DNA of 42,675 nt from NCBI RefSeq assembly GCF_014203095.1, contig NZ_JACHIG010000020.1, positions 1-42,675 on the forward strand, written 5' to 3'. The notes beneath the pieces were generated by a model that did not search any database, was not told the origin of the DNA, and was given only the letters and a program-made list of their open reading frames with translations. The DNA comes from Prosthecobacter vanneervenii (GTDB lineage Bacteria > Verrucomicrobiota > Verrucomicrobiia > Verrucomicrobiales > Verrucomicrobiaceae). Every line of letters begins with the position of its first letter. The first letter of the stretch is position 1. The translations under genes and the position numbers were made by a program. Positions 24,601-30,833 of this stretch are shown one piece after another.

Positions 24601-24746
24601 ACACCGCCAAGCCCGAGGAAGCCAAAAAAGCCATCAGCTACGGCGAATCCAAGCCCGATGACAAACTCAACCCCGCCGAACTCGCCGCCTGGACGATGGT
24701 GGCCAATCTCGTGCTGAACCTGGATGAGGTGGTGACGAAGGGGTGA
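21666..24746 (+). CDS. Planctomycete-type cytochrome c/DUF1549/DUF1553 protein
   Basis: 1026 residues with a signal peptide ending near ASAA (residue 19). A planctomycete cytochrome c domain (about 22-115) carries a haem c motif, CFACH at 36-40, and a MPPPES loop. DUF1549 follows at about 140-345 (LIRRVTLDLTGLPPTLAEVDAF, YGEHMGRYWLDAARYADTHG, CAVCHDHKFDPISQKEFYSL, the last a second CxxCH). DUF1553 occupies about 715-985 (LTARVEVNRLWQQFFGIGLV, PLQALTLMNDVQFFEAAR). Between them, about 400-600, is an extra beta-rich region of lectin-like or cohesin-like look. Such proteins are exported and often act with a DUF1501 partner; none is next to this gene. It starts 41 bases after cdsA. Confidence 0.93.
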   Translation: MLYRALIAASLLTATASAATKLDFNRDIRPILSDNCFACHGFDAKKRKADLRLDVAEGAYKAIDGAFPIKPGNPDVSTIIQRILTKDEDEVMPPPESNKHVSPAQVEILKRWIKEGAEYKKHWSFEAPVKTAPPVVKGGTIRNPIDAFIQSRLTEEKLTPQPEASKETLIRRVTLDLTGLPPTLAEVDAFLADNSPDAYEKVVSRLLKSERYGEHMGRYWLDAARYADTHGLHLDNERSMWPYRDWVVRAFNQNLPYDQFTIWQLAGDLLPNPTIDQQIASGFNRCNVTTSEGGSINEEFIFRYAVDRTESTVAVWMGLTAGCAVCHDHKFDPISQKEFYSLYAFFNSAADPAMDGNILLTPPILRLSNEEQKKQLAVLDQKLAATETKIRNAIQSIQYTDPATLNPPPPVQSSELVWFEDAFPAGAKVGVAGAPTQFVTKDKGPVFSGNAALKRTATGVAQDFFTNGAKYEIPPNGKISVQCYIDPANPPKAIMLQFHTSGWNHRAVWGQEGAIPFGQVRTPEKVQMGALPKEGEWVKLEVPAEKLGLKPGIKVNGFAFTQFDGTVYWDRLAMNSRVDPAKDTQWSWSKWVEKKQGTRVAELPNDLQTLVRGKKAAEWSEQEVAKLKAWWFENEYQGARSLVDGARAEKLALEGQKKTLYDVIPATFVMADLPEKRESFVMDRGQYDKPKDKVTRSTPAIFPPLPQQAEHTRMDLAKWLLSPQHPLTARVEVNRLWQQFFGIGLVKTSNDFGSQGEPPSHPELLDWLAVTFRESGWDMKAFARLIVTSHTYRQSAQCSDVVLQKDPENRLLARGPRFRLDAEAVRDEALFVSGLLSPKIGGKSVKPYQPENIWEPVGFGGSNTRNYIQDHGESLYRRSLYTFWKRTAPPPNMTAFDAPNRESYCLRRERSNTPLQALTLMNDVQFFEAARNFAQRVMQSQTGTDARITALFRTATGRYPSAQEAEIILQSYQKELASYTAKPEEAKKAISYGESKPDDKLNPAELAAWTMVANLVLNLDEVVTKG

Positions 24747-24802
24747 GGCACCATCTCCAAATCATGGATTGATACCTCGGCCAAAAAGGGTAACTTCGCC
24801 GC

Positions 24803-24994
24803 ATGGAAACTCTCGCCACAACACCTGTGCCTGCGGACTTGGTCGGCAGCTTCCGCAGCTTTGGTGAGTATGGCCCGGTCTATCAGATCACAGACAGGGT
24901 CAACGGACAGAAAGTTCACGTTGTTGTCGTCCAGACAGGCGAAGAACTTGATTACCCGATCGAACAGGCGATCCAGGATCCAGCGGCCAGGTAA
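24803..24994 (+). CDS. Small DUF5397-like protein, probable partner of vapD
   Basis: 63 residues. The pattern LVGSFRSFGEYGPVYQITDR, then VVVVQTGEELDYPIEQAIQDP resembles DUF5397-type small proteins, which are built as one small beta-rich fold. Its stop codon lies 2 bases before the ATG of the vapD-like gene, so the two are translationally coupled, as in a toxin-antitoxin arrangement with the antitoxin first. The antitoxin role is an inference from position. There is no signal peptide. The family name is from memory of the motif and is moderately sure. Confidence 0.65.
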   Translation: METLATTPVPADLVGSFRSFGEYGPVYQITDRVNGQKVHVVVVQTGEELDYPIEQAIQDPAAR

Positions 24995-24996
24995 TC

Positions 24997-25282
24997 ATGT
25001 TTGCCATCGCTTTTGACCTTGTAGTGGCCGACGCTGTTCAGCACCATCCACGTGGCGCGACGGCTGCCTACACCGACATTGGCGTCACACTGAAAAAGTA
25101 CTCCTTCGACCGGGTACAGGGCAGTGTTACGTGAGCAAAAGGATGACATGGCGAATCGGTTTGCCGCCCTGCTGGCACTCAAGGCTCTGCCGTGGTTCGC
25201 CAAAGTCGTGCGGGATATCCGGGGGTTCCGCATTGAGAATTGGAGCGACTTCACTCCGATTATCAAAGGTTCCACTCCCTGA
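24997..25282 (+). pseudogene. vapD: VapD-like endoribonuclease gene with two frameshifts
   Basis: Read in one frame from ATG 24997 it gives MFAIAFDLVVADAVQHHP...YTDIGVTLKKYSFDRVQGSV and then stops at 25132-25134. The homologous C-terminal part, DDMANRFAALLALKALPWFA then VVRDIRGFRIENWSDFTPIIKG, continues in another frame to TGA 25280-25282. Restoring one T near 25130 and one A in the A run near 25140 gives a full protein of 95 residues, the normal VapD length. VapD is a Cas2-like mRNA endonuclease found in toxin-antitoxin modules. Either the gene is a recent pseudogene or both single-base losses, 10-15 bases apart, are sequencing errors. Confidence 0.82.
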
Positions 25283-25299
25283 CTGCGCCGAGATCAAAC

Positions 25300-25677
25300 T
25301 CACGCTGTCTCAAACTCCGTCTCCCGGTCCGCTGAAGAGAAGCAGATGACCATCTCGGCATCCACGCCATCGAGTGCACGGGCGTTGTGCCACTGACCGG
25401 CGGGGATGGAGATGGTGTCGCCGGGATTGAGGATGAATTTTTGATCTCCCAGACTGTGCTCCAGCCTGCCTTTGAGGAGGTGCAGGATTTCGTCGCAGTT
25501 CGGGTGGCGATGGCGTGGGTTGGTCTGGTCCGCCGGGATGATCACATGACCGAAGGTCATGGTGGTGGAGTTCCCCATTTCACGCGAGGCCAGCCAGGTG
25601 AGTTTTCCCCACGGCTGGTCGATCAAAAGGCCTTCAGCGAAAGTGCGGATAGGGGAAGCTGGAATCATGACTGTCAT
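25300..25677 (-). CDS. Small cupin protein
   Basis: 125 residues from ATG 25677, preceded by GTGGGA at a suitable distance; longer in-frame starts up to 25845 would overlap the divergent gene. Single cupin barrel: motif 1 is PRHRHPNCDEILHLLKGRLEHSLG (metal ligands His, His, Glu), motif 2 is PGDTISIPAGQWHNARAL (His). Cytoplasmic, or with a weakly hydrophobic start. Such stand-alone cupins bind small metabolites or sugars; the substrate cannot be deduced. It is convergent with the broken vapD and divergent from the PelA-like gene. Confidence 0.8.
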   Translation of the reverse strand: MTVMIPASPIRTFAEGLLIDQPWGKLTWLASREMGNSTTMTFGHVIIPADQTNPRHRHPNCDEILHLLKGRLEHSLGDQKFILNPGDTISIPAGQWHNARALDGVDAEMVICFSSADRETEFETA

Positions 25678-25825
25678 GATTCCCACGACAGCCATTTTAG
25701 CGACTGATTTCTGGATTGTGTGAGGCGGGTAAGTTGTTTGTAAGCCAATGCCTCGTGCATTGCTTCTAATTATTGAATCTCTATCATGACAGCGTTCGCA
25801 GTTTTGAAAGCACAACGCCATTGTC

Positions 25826-28522
25826 ATGCACTCCGCATCACTCACTCCACGGCATCAAAGTCACGCCTCCGGCCTGCTTTCAAAACTCGGCGCGCTGTGT
25901 CTTCTAGGACTGACAGGAGTCTCCGCAATGGCGGCAGACCTGCCCGCCTACCGCAGCCTGTTTGTGGATCTCTCGACGCGCCCAGATGCGCGCTCTCTCG
26001 CGGCCTTTGACCTCTGTGTTTTGAACCCGCAGGCGGAAGTCGAGATGGAGCCCGGGCATGCGCTGGGAAATCACTACTACGCGCTGCTGGATGTGGCGCA
26101 CTTCAGCACCGGCTCCAAAGCCGCCATGCTCAGCGCCAGCCGCAAGATGGGCTCCAAGCCGGTGGATGGAAAAGCGCAGCTTCGGAGCATCGATCTCAGC
26201 GATGAGCACTGGGTCGCATGGGCGATCGAAACCATGGCCGATCCTGCGGCGCAGAAGGGTTTTGACGGCTTCGTCATCAGCTTGGGCGAAGAGCCCTCCA
26301 CACCTGTCGCACGCGCAGCGGTGCTGTCTCTTGCCACTGCTCTGCGCCAGCGCTATCATGACAAGCCTCTGCTGCTGGACCTGCGCATGGGACACGGCAT
26401 CGAGGCCGTGCCTGTGGCGAAAGGCTTTCTGGCCTTGGGAGTTTTCACCCGTGAAGGCAAAGACGGTGCCATGGAGTGGGTGCCGCTGGCGGAAACCCAG
26501 CGCGTGCTTCGCAGCATCCGCACGGTGCAGATGCAGGGCATGCGCGTCTTTGGTGTGGACTATGCTGCCGCCGATGATCGCAGCGCCTGCCGCGAGGCTG
26601 CCCAGCGCCTGACCAGTGCGGGAGTGCTGCCGTTCATCACCACGCCTGCGCTCAGCGGGGTGAACCTCGGCCCGCTGGAGGAATCCTCCCGCCGGGTGCT
26701 TGTGCTGCATGGCTGGGATGAAAAGCATGTGGGTCAGAAACCCACTCCTGCCAGTGGAACCACCACCGCACGTGTGCTGGGCCAGTCGCTGGAATGGCTG
26801 GGCTGCGAACTCCGATACCGCACTGCCAGCGGCACAGACTTCCTGCCAGAAGATCACGATTTCACCGCCGTCATTCTCGATCCCGGCCTGATCCTCAGCG
26901 CCGAGCAGCAGCGCACGCTGGCCTCCTGGCTGCCCTCGCTCCAGGCGCGCAAAATTCCGCTGCTGCTCACCAGCATGCCTTGGAACGACAGTGCCGCATT
27001 GCACATGGCCATGCAGCATCTCGGCATGGGCGGCAGCACCAAGCCCGCGCCACGCCTGACCAAGACCCAGGTGGTGGCCATGGACTCCAGTCTGCTGGGC
27101 ACGAATGGCCGGGTCAGCCCGCGCTCGCTGGGTTTCCTTGACTTCACCGCACCGGCAGAGGCCCACGTGGTGCTGGCCCAGAGCGGACTGGATGCCATGG
27201 GTGCGGAGCATCGCTTTGACCAGGCCTTTCTCGCCACCTGGGGTGGGGCATGGATCGAGCCCGCCGCCTCTGCTGCGCCGACGCAGTTCAATCTCCCAGC
27301 CTTTCTCGCCCGCTGGATGGAGGCCGCCCAGAGCGGCCCGGTGCCAGACACCACCACACGCGAAGGCCGCCGGGTGTTTTACAGCCACATCGACGGCACC
27401 GGCTTCTCCACGCCCAGCACTCTGCCAGGCCTCCCGCTATGCTCCGAGGTGCTGCGCGATCAGGTCCTCAGCCGCTACCTGCTGCCCGTGACCGTCTCCG
27501 TGTGCGAGGCCGAGCTGCGAGCCTGGCTGCCTGGCCAGCCAGCGACGGAAGCCGCACGGCTGGAGCATGTGGCACGGAGTCTCTTTGAAATGCCGCAGAT
27601 CCAGGCGGCCTCAAATTCCCTCTCCCGCCCCGCCACCTGGACTGCTGGCGCTGACATCAGCAGCCAGCTGAATGAGCGCGCCAATACAGCACGTCATGAC
27701 CTGCCACGCGAGATCGCAGGCTCCATGAGCTACATCCACCGGCGCCTGCTGCCGACAGGCAAATCCGTGAGCCTCATGCTGTGGCCTGCCAAAGCCACCC
27801 CGAGCAGCGAGGCAGTGGAATACTGCCGCTCCATGGGCATCGAAAACCTGCAGGCTGGCGCAGGTGCCACCGTGAGTCCGGATGTGACGGCACGCCTGGA
27901 GCCAGCCGCGCTGCGTTTCAGCTTTGCCGATGCACGCACCGAGGCGGGAGTGGCCGCTCTGGGCAGGGCCTTTGACACCTGCGCCAGCGAGCCCCTGCAT
28001 GCCATGACCGCCGCCACCTATGCCGCGAGCGTGCGCGACGCCCGCCACACCCGCGTGCTGAGCGCTGGTGCAGACCGCTGGATCATCCTGAACGGCGGCC
28101 AGTGCCGCACCCTGCGCATGCCAGCCACCGCTGGCGTGCCGGACATGGCGCGCTGCCAGGGCGTCTCCGGCTACAATCTGCATGCCGGGCAGCTTTACAT
28201 CCACACCATGGGCCGGCAGCGCACCGACCTGGTGCTGACCCGCAGCGTGCCGGTGCAGCATCTGCGCCTCGCCGAATGCAGCGCCCAGGTGGAGTTTCTG
28301 GAGCTGAACTCCCGCCGCGCCACCTTCCAGGTCTGCGATCTGCGCCCGGTGGAGATCGTGCTGGCGGGCTTTGAGCCGCGCGGCCAGTGCGCCTATCTGG
28401 AAAACGGCCGCCCCTACACTGCGCACGCAGATGCCCAGGGCATCGTCCGTCTGGATCTCACCTGCCGCGCCACCGTCTCCCTCCAGTCCCTGCCTCCGGC
28501 TGCCAATGCCGCGATGCGCTGA
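25826..28522 (+). CDS. PelA-like protein with degenerate active sites
   Basis: 898 residues with a signal peptide ending near AMA (residue 36). The domain order is that of PelA of the Pel exopolysaccharide system: a GH114-like TIM barrel at about 38-275 (AAFDLCVLNP, KGFDGFVISLGEEPS, LATALRQRYHDKPLLLDLRM), a Rossmann-like domain at about 288-400 (SRRVLVLHGWDEKH, LEWLGCELRYR), a NodB-like deacetylase at about 514-720 (REGRRVFYSHIDGTGFST, EVLRDQVLSRYLLPVTVSVCEAEL), and a beta-rich tail. The deacetylase metal site appears lost: HIDGTG where PelA has HxDGDG, and NSLSR at 597-601 where PelA has HSFSH. The hydrolase carboxylates also appear replaced. It is followed 29 bases later by a helical-repeat gene. 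Possible role: non-catalytic binding of a secreted polymer. Confidence 0.75.
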   Translation: MHSASLTPRHQSHASGLLSKLGALCLLGLTGVSAMAADLPAYRSLFVDLSTRPDARSLAAFDLCVLNPQAEVEMEPGHALGNHYYALLDVAHFSTGSKAAMLSASRKMGSKPVDGKAQLRSIDLSDEHWVAWAIETMADPAAQKGFDGFVISLGEEPSTPVARAAVLSLATALRQRYHDKPLLLDLRMGHGIEAVPVAKGFLALGVFTREGKDGAMEWVPLAETQRVLRSIRTVQMQGMRVFGVDYAAADDRSACREAAQRLTSAGVLPFITTPALSGVNLGPLEESSRRVLVLHGWDEKHVGQKPTPASGTTTARVLGQSLEWLGCELRYRTASGTDFLPEDHDFTAVILDPGLILSAEQQRTLASWLPSLQARKIPLLLTSMPWNDSAALHMAMQHLGMGGSTKPAPRLTKTQVVAMDSSLLGTNGRVSPRSLGFLDFTAPAEAHVVLAQSGLDAMGAEHRFDQAFLATWGGAWIEPAASAAPTQFNLPAFLARWMEAAQSGPVPDTTTREGRRVFYSHIDGTGFSTPSTLPGLPLCSEVLRDQVLSRYLLPVTVSVCEAELRAWLPGQPATEAARLEHVARSLFEMPQIQAASNSLSRPATWTAGADISSQLNERANTARHDLPREIAGSMSYIHRRLLPTGKSVSLMLWPAKATPSSEAVEYCRSMGIENLQAGAGATVSPDVTARLEPAALRFSFADARTEAGVAALGRAFDTCASEPLHAMTAATYAASVRDARHTRVLSAGADRWIILNGGQCRTLRMPATAGVPDMARCQGVSGYNLHAGQLYIHTMGRQRTDLVLTRSVPVQHLRLAECSAQVEFLELNSRRATFQVCDLRPVEIVLAGFEPRGQCAYLENGRPYTAHADAQGIVRLDLTCRATVSLQSLPPAANAAMR

Positions 28523-28551
28523 TCTTTCCTCCCACTCTCTGCCACTTCCAC

Positions 28552-30240
28552 ATGTCACGCTCCGCCCGCCAGGCACTGCTGCTCATCTTTTCCTACTCCA
28601 TGCTGGCCGTGGCGTGGGGCTGGCGCCTGCATGCCAATGACAAGATCCCGGACGCGAAAGTGGACGCCTCTCTGGAGGCCACGCGCACCGGCCTGGCCGC
28701 GAAGCTGGCACATGCCCCGAAACATCTGCAAATGGCCGCAGTCATGCAGCTGGGACTGCTGCCGGATGCTGAGCTCAGGGCCTTGCAAAACTGGACGAAG
28801 ATGATGCCCGAGCAGCGCGTGCGCCAGCTCACCGTGCAGCACGGACCGCTGCCCACCCCGAGCCCGCTGAACACCGCGCTAATCTTTGCCGAGATCCAAC
28901 AGCCTGACGCACCTCTCCTCGAAGACAGCCGCATGTTTGTCAGTGCATCGGGAGACAGGATGGAAGAGGCGGACAAGATCGCCGCGCTGGAGATGCTCGC
29001 CACCCAGGCTCTTGAAACCAACGAACACAGCCTGGCCATCTCCATTCACGAGCGCGTGTGCGAGTTTCCCTCCGCCATATGGCAAAATGTGCTGAGCCTT
29101 ACCGAGGCCGCACACGCTGCCCGGCGTCCGGCCGCAGCACTGCGAGTGGTGAATGAATGGCTCGCTGCCAAACCCTCGCGCCTCGATGCCAAGCAGCAGG
29201 AAGAGGCGCTGGATTTGCAGCTCTCTCTCCTGCTGGAAGGCTCCCGCTATGCCGAGGCCAGCCGCATCTCCCTCGATGCCCTGCGTGCCCTCAAGCCCTC
29301 CGCAGGCCTGCCGCCACGTATGCTGGAGCGCGCCCTGCTGGCCACTCGCGCTGCCGGTGAATCCGCCGAGCTGCTGCCATGGATCGAGTTTCAGCTGCGC
29401 ACCTTTGCGGATCATCAGCGTTCCGTTTCATCTCTGTCCACAGGCACGAAGGTGGATCCGGAATACCGCCGCTGGGTGAATGAGGGCGCCTGCATTGCCG
29501 ACCTGAACCATCAGAGCAGCATCGCCTGCGATCTGTTTTTCCGCCTCGCTGCCATGGGAGAAACCCGCGTGCTGGCCCGCCTGCACACGCTCGCGACGCA
29601 GATGCGGCGCGACAAGGAACTCTCCAGCGTGATTGCCAGCCTGCAGAGTCGCCTCGGCCCCATCCAGCTGGCGCAGGCGTTGGCAGACGGAGGCGCTCCG
29701 GCTGCGGCGCGCGCCGTGCTGGCTCCGCACCTCGAAGCTTCGCCAAATGATCGCGCCGCCTGGCATCTGCTGACAGAGATCGACATCATGCAGCGCGGAG
29801 AGGCCTCGGCACCCGTGCTGTGGGAGACTCTGCTCAAACGCTTTCCCGATGATGTGCATGCCCTGGGAGAGCTTTCGAAGCTCCAGATGGCCAGCGCACA
29901 ATACCCGCAGGCGCTGCGCACGCTGCAGTCGATCCCCGAATCGCAGAGAGATGAGAATGCCCTGCGCAGCATCGTTTCACTGGCCATCCAGCTCGACGAC
30001 ATCCCGGCAGCACACCGTGCGCAGCAGCTCATCATCAGCTCCGCCGCACATCCAGCGGTCAGCGATGTCATGGCCCTCACGACCACCAGCCAGCAGCATG
30101 CGGACACCATGGCCGTCGAGGCAGCGCAGAGCGAGGCCTTGGCAAAACTACCCTCCGGCACCGACTTCCACCGCAGCCTGACCGCCAAAATGGAAACCGG
30201 CGAGGCCTCTCAGTTCAGCACGGCCGCCAAGGCCAGGTGA
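28552..30240 (+). CDS. Secreted helical-repeat (TPR-like) protein next to the PelA-like gene
   Basis: 562 residues from ATG 28552; the open frame extends upstream to 28387 but overlaps the PelA-like gene. The start RQALLLIFSYSMLAVAWGWRLHA is a signal peptide or N-terminal anchor. The rest is nearly all alpha-helical with TPR-like pairs (AEASRISLDALRALKPS, ALADGGAPAAARAVLAPHL, VLWETLLKRFPDDVHALGEL, YPQALRTLQSIPES). In Pel systems PelB carries periplasmic TPRs that bind PelA and then an outer-membrane barrel. This protein has no barrel and is half the length of PelB, so it may be a barrel-less PelB analogue. Co-transcription with the upstream gene is likely. Confidence 0.7.
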   Translation: MSRSARQALLLIFSYSMLAVAWGWRLHANDKIPDAKVDASLEATRTGLAAKLAHAPKHLQMAAVMQLGLLPDAELRALQNWTKMMPEQRVRQLTVQHGPLPTPSPLNTALIFAEIQQPDAPLLEDSRMFVSASGDRMEEADKIAALEMLATQALETNEHSLAISIHERVCEFPSAIWQNVLSLTEAAHAARRPAAALRVVNEWLAAKPSRLDAKQQEEALDLQLSLLLEGSRYAEASRISLDALRALKPSAGLPPRMLERALLATRAAGESAELLPWIEFQLRTFADHQRSVSSLSTGTKVDPEYRRWVNEGACIADLNHQSSIACDLFFRLAAMGETRVLARLHTLATQMRRDKELSSVIASLQSRLGPIQLAQALADGGAPAAARAVLAPHLEASPNDRAAWHLLTEIDIMQRGEASAPVLWETLLKRFPDDVHALGELSKLQMASAQYPQALRTLQSIPESQRDENALRSIVSLAIQLDDIPAAHRAQQLIISSAAHPAVSDVMALTTTSQQHADTMAVEAAQSEALAKLPSGTDFHRSLTAKMETGEASQFSTAAKAR

Positions 30241-30376
30241 GCACCACATTGCATGCTTGATTCACCCGGCCTGTTTGTCACATTGCTCTTATGCAACTGA
30301 CAGCTCTGCTTAAACCGGCGGAAGAATTCATTGCGGCACTTTGAGCATTTTAAACTCCGCTGCTGACTTACCATTC

Positions 30377-30826
30377 ATGAAGTCCGTTCACGCTCTCCTT
30401 CTGCTCCTGCTCATTTTCACCGCTGCTGGCTGCAACACGCCACCGCGTGATGAGTACGGCCGCCGCCAGTTTTACGAGCTCCGCCTGCACAGTCTCGAAT
30501 TTCCTGTAAGCCGCGCGCGTCTTTACAAAACTCTCCCCCCAGCCTCACCGGCTACCCCCACAGGCAGGCCTGGATCAGGGCTGCTGACCGGCAGCGAGTA
30601 TTACCGGCTGGATGATCTCTTCGTGGTCGAGATGTCTGTCGTCTATAAAGCGGTGGCGGGCTTTGAGGATTATCTCAATCCCGCTCCCTCTATCGGTGGG
30701 CAGGTGCGTTCCATCCTCGATGCCTCGCAGAGTCTCGAAAACCTCATGGATCGCGGCACGCCGGAGCATCCTTCCGACATCATTCGCCGGGCGCAGATCG
30801 TGAAACGCCCGGTGCCGCGCTACTGA
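30377..30826 (+). CDS. Small lipoprotein of unknown function
   Basis: 149 residues from ATG 30377; a TTG at 30341 is in frame but gives no signal peptide. Lipoprotein signal ALLLLLLIFTAAGC with Cys at about residue 20. The mature part begins NTPPRDEYGRRQFYELRLHSLEFPVSRARLYKTL and is charged and soluble. No family recognised and no resemblance to PelC was seen. It sits 136 bases after the helical-repeat gene, so it could be part of the same region or have its own promoter. It converges on recQ with 7 bases between the stops. Confidence 0.65.
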   Translation: MKSVHALLLLLLIFTAAGCNTPPRDEYGRRQFYELRLHSLEFPVSRARLYKTLPPASPATPTGRPGSGLLTGSEYYRLDDLFVVEMSVVYKAVAGFEDYLNPAPSIGGQVRSILDASQSLENLMDRGTPEHPSDIIRRAQIVKRPVPRY

Positions 30827-30833
30827 GCATGCG

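Noticed and set aside
28387..28551. Upstream extension of the helical-repeat gene to 28387
   Set aside because: It overlaps the end of the PelA-like gene and lacks the signal peptide that begins at 28552.
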